Positions 44,506 through 56,360 of a stretch of 64,000 nucleotides of DNA are shown here, piece after piece. The notes beneath the pieces are model-generated. The model saw only the letters and a program-made list of their open reading frames with translations, ran no database searches and was not told where the DNA came from. The DNA comes from Castanea sativa. Its lineage: Eukaryota > Streptophyta > Magnoliopsida > Fagales > Fagaceae. A program made the translations under genes and the position numbers. The stretch is from assembly GCF_040712315.1 (NCBI RefSeq), contig NC_134016.1:4627501-4691500 (forward strand), read 5' to 3'. Within the stretch, counting starts at the first letter, position 1, and each line of letters opens with the position of its first letter.

Positions 44506-46080
44506 CTAGTTTGAGTGGCACATGGGCATGTGCTGTCCATTGATAACTAGTTTGAATGATATTAAACAATGTACTAAAAAAATGCATGTCATATATGCTA
44601 ATATCATTCATATAATAATGTTGATTACATGCAAACTTAACATAGTTACTTAACATGTGAATATCTATTTTACTATAATAGTTTCTTAGAACCTATTTGC
44701 TAAATGCAATATCCACTCACTAAGAATATTTTAAAAATGATAACAAATAGGTTATAAAAAAAAATGATAACAAATATCATCTTCCAACAATAAACAACTA
44801 AGTTTTGTTAAAATATTGTCACAATATTTGAATTTTTGTAATGAAAAAGAACATATGTAATTAAAACTCTTCATTAAATACCTACAACCATCCACAACGA
44901 ATATTTGTATTCATACTCCACTCTTTATTGTATTACTACATTTTATGCATCTAGCTATAATTTTTAGCTTATTTAGTTTTTATTAAACACCTTTTAAGCA
45001 AGAAAATAAATTTTTAAAAAAGAACAAGATAACAAAAGGCATATCTATCATCAAATTATATAAAATTATAAGTTTGGAAGATTAAAACATACTAATCTTA
45101 TACCTAGTAATTGTGAAAATATTGTGACAACAACAAAATGTCATAAAATTTTCACAACACATTTATTTTCAGTTGTGATGGGTCCTAGTCTAATAATTTA
45201 TTATTTTATTTTATTTTGACCTATAAAGAACTTACATCTCAGCAGCTGTGAAAATATTGTAATAACAACAATATGTCACATTTCCACAATATTTTATGTT
45301 GTGATGGCTCATGGTATGATATTTTATTTTATTTTGGTTTATAAGCTACTCACACCTCAGCAGTCGTGAAAATATTGTGAAAACAACAAAACCAGCCTCA
45401 ACTCTTCATCATCAAAAAATGCAAAGAAACAATAAAATCTAAAATGCATAACAACAGTGCTTGTGTATATTTACATAAGTATTATAGTTTAAATGTATTT
45501 TGCACAATAAATGCATAAGTTGATGTGAGTGGTTTTTGGAATTGGTTGGGCCAAATTTGTCTGTTATGCCATTTTGCATGAGTTGATGTGAGTGCTTTAA
45601 GAAACTTACACCTAAGCAGTTGCAAAAATATTATAATAACAACAAAATGTTACATTTTAACAATACATTTATTTTAAGTTGTGGTACATCCTTGTATGAC
45701 ATTTCATATTTATTTATTTTTATCTATATGCAATCGATTCCTTATAAATTGTAAAAATATTATGATAACACCAAAAATGTTATAAAATTTTCCTAAGAAC
45801 TTTATTTTCAATTGTGGTTGGTCTTGGTTTGATAGTTTATTATTTTATTTTGTCTTATAAAAAATTGACACCTTATCAATTATGGAAATATTATGACAAT
45901 TTGTTGTGTAGGTAACAAAAACACTATATTACCACATATAAATATTTTAAAAAATAAAAAAGGAAATAAGCTCAAAGCATGATTTACAAAACTACACATA
46001 GATGTTAAAAAAGGAAAATGGAATAAGGAAAAATAAAAAGAGGCCCACTCCAGCAAGCCTAGCACACGTGAAACGCCTCT
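44506..46080 (-). mobile_element. Helitron-like non-autonomous element with internal minisatellite
   Basis: On the minus strand a hairpin GCACATGCCCATGTGC precedes CACTCAAACTAG (ends 44506), then T, matching the Helitron 3' pattern. A second near-copy of the terminus lies at 44547-44550. The right end is not certain and is set near 46080, where composition changes. The interior holds the tandem array at 45108-45890. Confidence 0.45.
45108..45890. repeat. ~130-bp diverged tandem repeats (about five copies)
   Basis: Units starting near 45108, 45246, 45366, 45613 and 45746 share the order: gtgaaaatattgtgac, acaacaaaatgtcat, ttttcac-aca, ttattttcagttgtgatgg, then a ttattttattttg block and an acacctcagca-like joint. 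Unit 3 is interrupted by unrelated sequence (about 45400-45600). Confidence 0.7.
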
Positions 46081-47852
46081 GCATTAACTATCAACTTTTG
46101 TTTTGGACTTACAGTGAAATTACTTTCGGCTTTTTGCAACAACACGTACTGTTTTGCTCACAAACAAACAAAAATTGACTAAACCAAAGTAATTGTAGAA
46201 ATGGCTATAGACACTTTTTTATATAGTTAGTAGATCGTGGTTTGAGTAATTAAATTAATTTATTGTTGTAATAATATATTAATATGTTTGTTTATGAGGG
46301 TAAGTGGGAATCAGGGTGCTCTCAAAAAAAAAGATTTTTGGGTGCTTTGTTTTAGACACCTCTCTTTTTGGGGTAAGTGGTGTAGAGTCACCACTTATTT
46401 TTTTATACAAAAAAATAAGAAAAATAAAATACATGAATGAATTGTTTCATTCTCATTGCTTGAGTAAAAATAAATACAAGTTTGATAAATTAAAGATTAC
46501 ATGGCTTTGGGTCCTAGTTACAAATTACCAAAAATAAAAACAAAAAATAAAGCCTAGGTTTACCTATCCAAAGACACTAAATTTGGAGGTTAGGTTACGG
46601 AATAAGAAGGTATTAGACACCTATTCTGCCTAAATAGAGTCTGCTGGTCTTCTAAACTCTTGTGACCTATGTACCCCTTTTATGCATGACATAAATGATA
46701 TGTTGCACACATGAAAAAATAAATCACATAAGTCTATTTATGAATATGCCCTCTTCTTTGTTAAAAATTCAAATTTGTGTTGTGATAAAAAAGTGATTTT
46801 GGTTTATAAAAAAATCAAATCTGTTTTTGTATGTGTAGAAAATAATAGTCTTTGGAGAGAAAAATTTAGATCTGTGTTTATTAAATTAAACAAAATCTTT
46901 TGATTTAAAAAGTTCAAATATGTTTTTATGAGCTTAAAAAAATGGTTTATGTGCACCAAAAAAAAAAAAAATCAGATATGTTTTTATATGTAGAAAAAAA
47001 GATTTTTTCTTTGAGAAGGGGACTTTATTCATGAAATAAATCTATACTACATGCACTAAACAGACAAACAAATCTATTCATGATCATTTTTTATTTTCAA
47101 AATCTGCTAGCATGTTAAAAAAAATATCAGATCTACATCTAAAGAAAACGTAGATCAGTTTTTTTTTTTTTTTAATAAGAAAAATTCAAATATGTATCTA
47201 AGGAAGATACAAACCCCTTTTTTTATTGAGAAAAAATCAGACCTACATCTAATGAAGATGCAAATCAGTTTTTGATTATGAAAAATTCAGATCTACATTT
47301 AATGAAGATGCAAATTAGTTTTTGTTTTGGGAAAAAGAAGTGATAATATGCAGATTTTTGAAACTAAGAAAAAGATCCTAACATAATAAAAAGAATTAAT
47401 AACATGTTTCAACAAAATAAATCAATAATTCATGATATGAATATTTGAAACAACTAAACTGAAAGAAACATACATCATCACAACAAGAGAAAACACATAA
47501 AAAAAAGGGTTAATACGAAACAACCTCTTGCATGGAGCACTCTTCTTCTTGAGAGGATATTTTAAAGTTCAAAGAAATTTATGCAACTATCTTTGAAACC
47601 TAAAAACCCTAGTTTTAAGAGAGAGAATATCAGAAAGGGGAGTAAAAAATATGAGAAATTTGAAAGTGGAAAAACGTCTCTTTTCCCCAGAAAAAATGTG
47701 TGCTAAATTTTGAGATTCAATCCCTATTTATAGAGGCTGGGATGCCTAAAAAATAAGCAACAACGATTAGAATGCAAATAGGGATGCGTCTTTTTGCAAA
47801 AAAGTCGAAAATAGTGTGTTTTATCGTCACTTGAAGACCATCGGTACTATGC
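46081..47852 (-). other. LTR- or 5'-UTR-like region with TATAAATA, unassigned
   Basis: The minus strand has a strong CTATAAATAGGG (about 47725-47740) followed by a pyrimidine-rich leader. The left part has gtagagtcaccacttattttt, a phrase seen in plant Ty3-type LTRs. Between 47100 and 47320, about 60-base repeats centred on cagatctacatctaatgaag recur three or four times. No coding domain was recognised. Confidence 0.35.
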
Positions 47853-48955
47853 TGCCACATGTACAAAATACCCTTCAGAATACAATCGTAGATGTCTTAA
47901 GCATTTCAGTAAAACAAGTGTCTTAGGTAAGATGGGTATTATTGGGTTATTAATGCAAGGCTTTGTAATAAATTTGAGATGGTCCTAAGATCCATGAAAG
48001 GATGGCAAGCTTCAATTTTGTTTTTGCTTAGGTATAAGGGTGGGCTGGTTTAATCACAATTTGAGTAAAGCTTTTACTAACCTTAATTTGCTGAACCCTT
48101 CTAGGTCAAAATGGCACTTATGGAACTTGATAAATTGGCCAAAGCTCGTTAAAGAGCATCAAATGAAGTGGCCATGCTTCTCATGGCTAAATATGGTCAA
48201 GCATAGCAACTCATGAAGGTATACTTTTGTGTGTAAATTGCCAGCAGTTGGGTTTATTCATAGAACTTTAGATTTTGCAAGTGTCACCGGCTCACTTTGC
48301 AAGTTTTGTATCTTGGGTCCATGTTAAACCAACATATACCCAATTTTTACCCTCCATACCATTCTCCTTTACTTTTCCCACTAAAGTACATGGGTTTGGG
48401 TCATGTGTAGGATGAAATAAGATATTAAATTACAAAGAAAAAATTGTCCCCAAAGGCTTGAGCTATGCTTTGCGCAGGCCTACTAACTCTTTAGCAGAAA
48501 AGGGCATCAACAAATATTTTATAATTTCTACATAATTAAGCAATCACACCAATTAAAAAAATGAGAATCAAGGTCGATCTAAAGCCCCAACTACAAAAAG
48601 TTTCTACCCTTTTGTATAAAAGGTCCCACCCCAATTATAAAAAGACCCAAATTTTATGATAATAGTTTTTTTTTTTTAAATGATTGTACACTAATTACTC
48701 ATGAGTGATGCTTGATATTACAAATTTTACTATATAAAATTTACAAATTAATATATCACCAATCATAAAAAATAAAATCCAAACATTCATTAATTAGGTT
48801 GTCGAAATTCACAATTAACATTCATTGTGACATCAAATTGTGAATATTTTGTACTAAACCTTTTGTAACTTTATCATTTTCCTTTTCTCATCTTCAAAAA
48901 GACTCCAAAATATTAGATCAATAGAAACGTTACCCAATTGAAACCCTAAAATGTA

Positions 48956-48957
<2 letters not shown>

Positions 48958-49005
<48 letters not shown>
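48958..49005. repeat. (TA)n microsatellite
   Basis: About 24 uninterrupted TA units; absent from the paralogue near 8440. Confidence 0.95.
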
Positions 49006-49010
<5 letters not shown>

Positions 49011-49035
49011 ATTTCTTACATAATCATTTTCCTTA

Positions 49036-49368
49036 GGCTGAGTTTGGATACGGATGAAAAATGAAAGCATCTGCGTTCAGCGTTTTTTTTTTTTTTTTTT
49101 TTTTTTTGCCCTTCTGCTTCCCGCGTTTCATTTGAGAAGCGGCTACTGTTCATGCTACTGTGCATGAACAGTAGCCGATTTTGTTGACTTTCAGCAAATT
49201 TGTGGGTCCCGTGTACTGTTCATGGGACCCACAAACTTCACTTTTCAGATTTTTAAAAATTAAAAATAGGACCCACGGCACTATTCACACATTTAAAAAT
49301 TATTTTGGTACAGTGTTTTCAGTTTTCAGTTTTCAGTTTTCAGCAATAAGCTGTATCCAAACGGACCC
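49036..49368. mobile_element. Tourist-like (PIF/Harbinger) MITE, 333 bp
   Basis: TTA target duplications (49033-49035, 49369-49371) flank ends GGCTGAGTTTGGATAC and, reverse-complemented, GGGTCCGTTTGGATAC. The paralogous empty site, with a single TTA, is at 8467-8469. The interior has a T run and fourfold cagtttt repeats. No coding capacity. Confidence 0.82.
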
Positions 49369-50101
49369 TTAATACCTTGAGATTTTATTGTTTGTGAACC
49401 AACATTGACCACCTAATCTCCCACATGGTATACAACAAACAATCTCTATCTCTTTCTTAACATCAAATATAAATTTAAAAATTAAACTACAACTTAATCA
49501 TATATTGCCTTATATCTGAGATAAGTAAAAAAAAATCATTTCTTATTATTAAATTTTATACCCAACTATAATATTTAATTCTCTATATGATAGTAATTAG
49601 ATTAGCTAACATTAATTCATAAAATTAACCTTATATTAGTTAATATAAATTGATAAAATTTACTTTAGTTTGGTTAGCATAAATAAATTTATTTATTTTA
49701 TATTTAAATTTAAAAGGTCTCAATTAAATTCACCATCTTAGGTCTTAGATTATATCAAGCCCTCCACGGATAGTATCTTTGTGACTTTGTGTGTGCGCTC
49801 ATATACCATGTTTAAAGAGCAAATAACAAAAATCCAGATATCATAATACATGATGTGAAAATCAACAATTCAAATGAGTTGTTGATCCATTTTTCATTCT
49901 AATTAAGAAAAATATTAATCCTAATGAAAAGATGAGAAATTTGAAGTTTAAGAGGATTGTGTTCCCTGAAGATTGGCACCCATTAGGTCACGAGAGGCCA
50001 AATTTCAAACATAAAGTACAATTACATGTTTCATATAGTTTTGCCATATTATGCAATAGAATGACTATGTTTTTATTTGAAACAGATCAGGGAACATGTT
50101 A

Positions 50102-50102
<1 letters not shown>

Positions 50103-50155
<53 letters not shown>
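50103..50155. repeat. (TA)n microsatellite
   Basis: About 26 TA units; the Tyr-Ile repeat frames overlapping it are artefacts. Confidence 0.95.
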
Positions 50156-50157
<2 letters not shown>

Positions 50158-50399
50158 GGAATCATACTATATGTTCAGAATTCAGTAGTAAATATTACAC
50201 CTTACAATTTACCAGAATTATGTTCACAAGTACAGTATGTCATAAATTTCCAAGAAGGAATTAGAAAAGCAATGAGGTATATAAAAGTAGGTTAATGCAA
50301 TAACACAAGTTAGATGATAAGAAATTAGAAGAAGAAGAAAGAAAAAAATTGTTATACTCCTTGCAGTTTGTTCGTGTTAATATCAGGCATAGACTTGGT

Positions 50400-50830
50400 A
50401 TTTATGATTTTAGGTATGGACAATTCGTCAGTATCTTGTTCATTCGCAAAATACTGGTCCATCACAGATCGAGGTGTGACACTTATACCCATATCTTTGG
50501 CAAACTGCATACCATACTCTTATGCTTTCAATTCAATCTCAATAGCCCCAAAGGAGCTTTTATCTTCTCACTGAAAGCAGCAATCACCAATCCTTGAGCA
50601 TGCCTAATGATCACCCCTACCCTGGCCTTTTTCTGTGCAGCAAAGATGGCACCATCCGCATTCACTTTAAACAATGGACTAGGGGGATTCCATCAGCCAT
50701 CCGGTTTCTCTATCTGAATTGTGTTGCGTAAGTTAGCGACCCTATACTCCACCAAGTAGTGTTTGCACCAGCCCACTATTTCCTCTCTATTCTTCTTAGA
50801 CCCCTAGAGTTCATTGACATTATAGATAGT
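50400..50830 (-). pseudogene. RNase H-like (RVT_3) retroelement remnant
   Basis: On the minus strand the frame reads WWNPPSPLFKVNADGAIFAA, then RVGVIIRHAQGLVIAAFSEK and, after a one-base shift and a TAA, EYGMQFAKDMGI. This is the RVT_3 RNase H pattern (VNxDGA, GxGxVIR, E at EIE). Upstream (higher coordinates) only a short stretch of linker remains. It is a decayed end of a LINE-type ORF2 or a related domesticated domain, not functional. Confidence 0.65.
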
Positions 50831-51507
50831 TAATTACTTTTCTTTTTTTTTTTTACGAACTATAGATAGTTAATTACGATCGTTAAAAGGATAAACTTTA
50901 TATCACTCAAATTTATAAGATAGAGTTCATTGATACAAAACACTATAAACTTGCATGGAAAAAAATAATAATTAAAAGGATATACTTTATCTGATAAATT
51001 AATTTAAGAATTAATGTAAGTGTAGCCACTAATTGTAGATAGAAGATGACCACTAGGCAATTTTACAACAATACACTACTTGATAAGACTTGAGCTTTTA
51101 ATCCGATAGATTCTCACATTTTGATCCTATAAGAACTCACGTATTTTGGAACGATGTTATTACTCATTTAATAGTTCAAATGACATTGTTATGGTTTTTA
51201 ATCAAAATGAAAAAAAGTTTGGTTACAATACTCACTAACAAAATTTATATGACTACATATTTTGAAAATCTTCTAGTTGGATTGCATATTTTAAAAAAAA
51301 AAAAAGTCTTTTTACCATGCAAGACAAATTTAGTTCAAATCGAATATTATTTACTATTCTATCTATAAACTTATATTTTATACATAATTTTATACTACAA
51401 AATTTGAAATTTAAACATTTGATTAATGACATAAATATTAATATTTGATATTTTAAAAAATTTGCAAGTGCAAGGAATATAAGCATAAAATATTACCAAT
51501 GATTTAT
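50831..51507. other. Gene-free AT-rich stretch
   Basis: A short direct repeat of tatagatagttaattac occurs at about 50822 and 50863. Nothing else was recognised; the frames at 51180-51486 are shadows of AT-rich DNA. Confidence 0.4.
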
Positions 51508-52036
51508 CAAAATTCAACAAAGTTGGTTGTAGACTAAGGGTGCAACACTTAATATTTTTTTATTGGACGTGAATTTTGACAAATCCACCTTTAGATTACA
51601 TTTTCTTCTTATATCTTTTATACTTGCAAAATTTCAATAAGATCAATAACTATGTTATCAATTAAATATTTAAATTTTAAGTTTTTGTACTCTATATTTA
51701 TACATAAAATATAAGTTTATGGATCGAAGAGTAAATAACATCCGATTAGCATGAAATTTAACTTGTGTTTTACGCTCCATTTATTTCGATGTAAAATATT
51801 TTCATGTTCATTTTACAGTAAAATATTTAGTCAAAAGTAAAATATTTTCAACCAAATTAACATAAGCAAAATTTGTGGCCATATTAATCTATTTAGTGAG
51901 AATAGCAACTATGTTTTTTTATTATTATTATTATTATTTAAGAATTTGGTTACAACTAAGTTTGTAATCAAATTATTCTAAAAAAAAATTGTAATTGTAA
52001 CTTAATCTACAACCAAGTTTGCTGCGAAACTTAGTT
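51508..52036. mobile_element. Long-TIR MITE (about 530 bp)
   Basis: The left TTGGTTGTAGACTAAGG and the right end, reverse-complemented, TTGGTTGTAGATTAAG pair within longer imperfect ends. The body matches 42300-42681 and 790-1182. Confidence 0.5.
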
Positions 52037-52443
52037 CAATCAAAATGAAATTAATTTTAAAAAAAAAGAAAAAAAAGAAACCAACCCTAATGATGGTGTA
52101 CAAGGCAAAAACGTAGCGTTTTGGTTTTGGGTGATCACCCTCACAGAAGTCTTGTATCCTGGTCTCGGAATCGGAGCAAATGCAGTGGTATTTGGTGGTG
52201 TCTCTGCTGACCATTCTGACCGGCTCTCAGGTCTTCTCTTCTCTTATTATTAGCAAATGTCTTCATTCATTCTGACTGATTTAACGTGGACTTTTATATA
52301 TTTGTGCTTCCGAAAATGAGCAACTAACAATATACTACTTACTGTGTAACTTTTCCTATAACCAAATTTGGAGAGCACCAAAATATGAATATCTTCTTGT
52401 TCGACAGGGAATTTTGACGACGCTTTCAAAGACTAATGGCAGA
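52037..52443. other. Unassigned low-copy-looking stretch
   Basis: Has more balanced base composition between 52090 and 52250 than its surroundings. A 70-codon minus frame (52002-52214) ends in a Phe run and matches no family I recognise. Confidence 0.3.
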
Positions 52444-53243
52444 TGTTAGGTTCTAAGATTTTAAAAACTAATATATTAGAACTTCAAATTGTATATGTTG
52501 GCAAATCATGATCAAAACGTTTAATCTAGGTTTAAGTTTGCTCAAAGTTTGGTTTAATGTAAGTTTGGAATCAAATAATTACAGGAAATTACTGTTCTAT
52601 TTCTGCAAAGCTCGATTGATCGAAAAATAAACTCGATCGATCAAAAATTGTGGATCAGGAATTTTCTGCAGAATTTCCAAATCAGCCCAAGCCCATATGA
52701 CGTGTAGGGTGAAGTGTTTCACTCCAAGTATAAAAGAAAAACCCTAACTACGTTTTAAAGTCTTTTTTGAGTTGTGTGTTGAATCTTTTGTGAGATATAA
52801 GATTACGATTAAGATTTGCATCAAGAACTTGATGATGAATTCAGTTGCCACATAAAGAACTTTCAAGAAGATCCAAAACCTTTGAGAGGTGTCTCCAAGT
52901 CACAAGTAGGAGAGCTTGTGGTTGTAGCAGATCAAGGAAAGAAGTAGTCCGTGGACTCGGAGCTGTCACGTGGATGGGTAGTAAGTTTTCTATACGAGCT
53001 AGCAATATTATGCTAATGGTCTAAGTCTTATTGTACAAATTTCAATTCTTTCATAGTGGATCTGTTTTTACCTTGAGGATAGCTAGGTTAAATCCTCCAC
53101 AGGTTTTTTACCCGTTAGGTTTTTCTGAGTCATTAGATCTTTGTGTTCTTTACTTTCCGCATTATATCTGTTTTACACATATTTGTTTAACCTAGACTTA
53201 ATTAACAAACTTGTTAATCAATTTGGCTTAATATTAGGTTAAA
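52444..53243 (+). mobile_element. Copia-family LTR in reverse orientation to the adjoining element
   Basis: Starts TGTTAGGTTCTAAG and aligns in the plus direction with 34851-35659 and with the reverse complement of 56361-57222. It ends at about 53243 (..aggttaaaca), short of the usual last ~35 bases, directly against the copia RNase H coding region. A normal 3' LTR here would be in minus orientation. Confidence 0.7.
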
Positions 53244-56200
53244 CATACCTAAAAGCTTTTTCATCCAAAGGAGTTGTGAACAACAATTTCCAACAACAAT
53301 ATATTCTACTTTTGCAGTTGATAGAGAGACAAAATTTTGCTTTTTACTCATCCAAGCAACAAGATTGGCCCCTACATAAAAACACCCATCAGTGGTGCAT
53401 TTTCTATCATTGGCATTGCCAGCCCAATCTGCATCTAAGTATCCAGCAAGAGACATATTCGACTCTTTTCTATAAAACAGTCCATAATCACAAGTTCCAC
53501 TAACATATTTTATGATTCTTTTAACAGCATTCGAATGTGAAACCTTAGGATTAGATTAAAACCTAGAACATACATCAATAATGAAAGCAATATCTGGTCG
53601 ACTAGCAGTTAAATACAAAAGACAACCAATCATGCTTCTATATAAAGTAACATCAACAGACTCACTTGAAGGATCATTGGTTGGCTTTGCATTCACATCC
53701 ATTGGTGTTCTAGCATGTGCAGCTGTTTTAAGTCCAAATCTCTTGACAAGATTTCTAGCATACTTTACTTGGTTGATTTAAATTCCAGAATCCTTTTGCT
53801 TCACTTGCAATCCTAAGAAATAAGGTAGTTCACCAACCATACTCATTTCAAACATCTCTTTCATTTCATTTGCAAAAGACTTAGCAAGAGAATCATTAGT
53901 AGCACCAAAAACAATATCATCAACATAAATTTGAGCTACTACAAAATAATTCTTATCATTTCGTATGAAGAGAGTAGTATCTGCAAATCCTCTTTTGAAC
54001 CCATGCCCAGTGAGATAGGCAGTTTACTTATCATACCATGCCCTATGAGCTTGTTTCAAACCTTAGAGTGCTCTCTTCAACCTGTAGACATCATCCAGTC
54101 TGTGAGGATCAACAAAACTCGTTGGTTATTCAACATACACCTCTTCTTGCAACATCCCATTCAAAAAGCACTCTTGACATCTATTTGGTACAACTTGGAA
54201 TTCAAATGACTTGCTACGGCCAAGAGTATCTTAATGGATTCCAGTCTTGCAACTGGTGCAAAAGTCTTATCAAAATCAATCCCTTCGACTTGTGTGTATC
54301 CATGAGCAACAAGTCTTGATTTGTTTCTAATACCTGTACCATGTTCGTCTGACTTGTTCTTGAAAATCCACTTGGTTCCTATCACATTCACTCCCTTTGG
54401 TCTAGGAACTAATTCCCACACATCATTCCAAACAAATTGATGAAGTTCTTCATGCATAGAATTAATCCAATCAGCTTCTTCAAGTGCTTCATCCACTTTC
54501 TTCGGTTCGAATTAGGATAGATAGCATGAGTGAGTAATTACATTTAAGGCTTCAGACCTCAATCTCATGTTATCATTCAAACTACCCAATATGTTTATGA
54601 CAGGGTGATTTAACTTTACTACAGAAGATGGATCTTTGACCAAAGATATGCAGGTACCTTTTTGTTCAGATGAAGAACTAGGCTCACTTTGTTCTTGTTG
54701 GGTTTCACGAACAGGAGTGGATGGTTCTGAAACCGATGGTTCTACAGCAGCATCATTCAACAATTGTAGTTCTTCATCACTATGCTTCCCAACAGAATCC
54801 TCAGGAAGAGAATCATCAACCTTCATAGTCTTTTCTTGAACCAGAGGAGCGTCTTCTGAATAAGATTCTGAAGATATTTCATCATTGATCACCACATTTG
54901 AAGACTCCATGAGTATTTTAGTTCTCAAATTGTACACTCTATAAGCTCTATTGGTGGAAGAATAACCCAGAAAATATTCCTTGTCACTTCTTGCATCAAA
55001 CTTTTCTAGATTCTCCCTATCACGCATAATATAACAGTCACTACCAAATATTCCGAAGTATTTGACAACAGGTTTCTTTCCCCTCCAGAGTTCATATGGA
55101 GTTTTCTTGGAATCAGATTTGAAATATACTCAATTGAGTGTATGACAAGCAGTATTAATTGCTTCTCCCTAGAGGAACTTGGGCATCTTCTTGTTATGTA
55201 GCATGACACAAGCCATTTCTTGAATAACCTTATTCTTCCATTCCACTATTCCATTCTCCTGTGGTGTCTTGGGTGAAGAGAACTCTTGATATGTGCCTTG
55301 ATCATTGTAGAAAGTAGCCAGTTTTGTGTTCTCAAATTCTATTCCACGGTTACTTATAATTTTGGCTATCACAGTACCTTTTTCAACTTACAATTTCTTG
55401 CACAACTGTATCATCTTTTCAAGAGCCTCAGCCTTATCTCTCAAAAGCACAACCCAAGTATATCTAGTGAAGTCATCCACAACAACTAAAATATACTTCT
55501 TTTCACCTAAGCTCTGAACTCTGGCAGAACCTATGAGATCAATGTGTAACACTCCAAAAGTCTTGAGGTTTAAACTTTAGTTACAAATGGATGCTTAGAC
55601 TTCACTTGTTTACCCATCTGACATGGTCCGTATATGCACTTCTCTATATTTTCAAACTTGGGCAAACCAATAACTACATCACACTTAGAGATCTTTTCTA
55701 ATTGCTTGTGACTTGCGTATCCCAACTGTTGATGCCATAAGTCTACTTGATTGATTTTCGCACTAAAACACTTGTTGCTTATACTTGGTGTTATACCATA
55801 ACAGTAATCAACAATCCTAACACCAATACACATGCAGTCACCTCTTCCATCAAGTATCTCACATTCATACTTGGTAAATAGAACATTCAGTCCATTGTCA
55901 CAAATCTAACAGATGCTGAGTAAGTTGGCCTTTAACCTATCAATGTACCAGACATCTTCAAATACTAGCAACCTTGGAATGTCTACAGTTCCAATGCCCC
56001 TGATCATAGATTTGCTTCCATCTCCAAAAGTAACTATTCTAATCTTTCCTTCAAAGAGTGTCTTAAATAGAGCTTTATTTCCTGTCATATGCCTGGAACA
56101 ACCACTATCCAAATACCAAAGACAAGAATCATGTGCCTTTAAGGCAGTTAAAACTCTATAACACACATAATTATCATCACATGTAATTATACCAAGATAC

Positions 56201-56340
56201 CTAAGGAAAGACTTAACACATGCAACAAGCCATATGATCCAAAAGTAGACAAGTTGGATTTTAGCAAAAAGAACTTTAAAGAATCCATGACAGCAAGGGA
56301 CAAGGATAAACTCTTAGATCAAAAGATCTAAACACTAGAG
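53244..56340 (-). pseudogene. Ty1/copia polyprotein (protease-integrase-RT-RNase H), gag missing, broken
   Basis: Domains in minus-strand order: protease WYLDSGCSRHMTG (about 56100); gag-pre-integrase and zinc motif LWHQQLGYASHKQ..CQMGKQVK (55570-55740); integrase with VVDDFTRYTW, SNRGIEFEN (the catalytic Asp is Asn) and PQENGIVEWKNK; RT from WINSMHEELHQF through KSRLVAHGYTQ to the YVDD box (53916-53927); RNase H with SLAGYLDADWAGN ending near 53244. The order PR-INT-RT-RH is that of Ty1/copia. Only about 180 bases separate the primer site from protease, so gag and its CCHC knuckle are deleted. At least eight stops or shifts are present. Confidence 0.88.
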
Positions 56341-56346
56341 CTAACC

Positions 56347-56358
56347 GCTTTGATACCA
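56347..56358 (-). other. Copia primer-binding site (initiator Met-tRNA type)
   Basis: On the minus strand TGGTATCAAAGC lies two bases after the LTR end (..AACTTAACA). It differs by one base from the usual TGGTATCAGAGC that pairs with initiator Met-tRNA. Confidence 0.8.
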
Positions 56359-56360
56359 CT

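Larger units (their letters stand above)
47853..49944 (-). pseudogene. SAD intron 1 remnant without exons
   Basis: Matches SAD intron 1 (compare 4725-5600, 6540-7570 and 8244-9060) up to a point about 10 bases short of the exon 1 donor, where unrelated retroelement-like DNA begins (about 49945). No exon 1, 2 or 3 accompanies it. It carries a TA repeat and a Tourist-type MITE, and marks a sixth desaturase unit. Confidence 0.7.

Noticed and set aside
50077..50295. Tyr-Ile repeat proteins over 50077-50295 and 63299-63481
   Set aside because: They are translations of TA microsatellites.
53276..56161. Plus-strand frames across the copia region (for example 53931-54319, 55286-55517)
   Set aside because: All lie opposite the minus-strand polyprotein.
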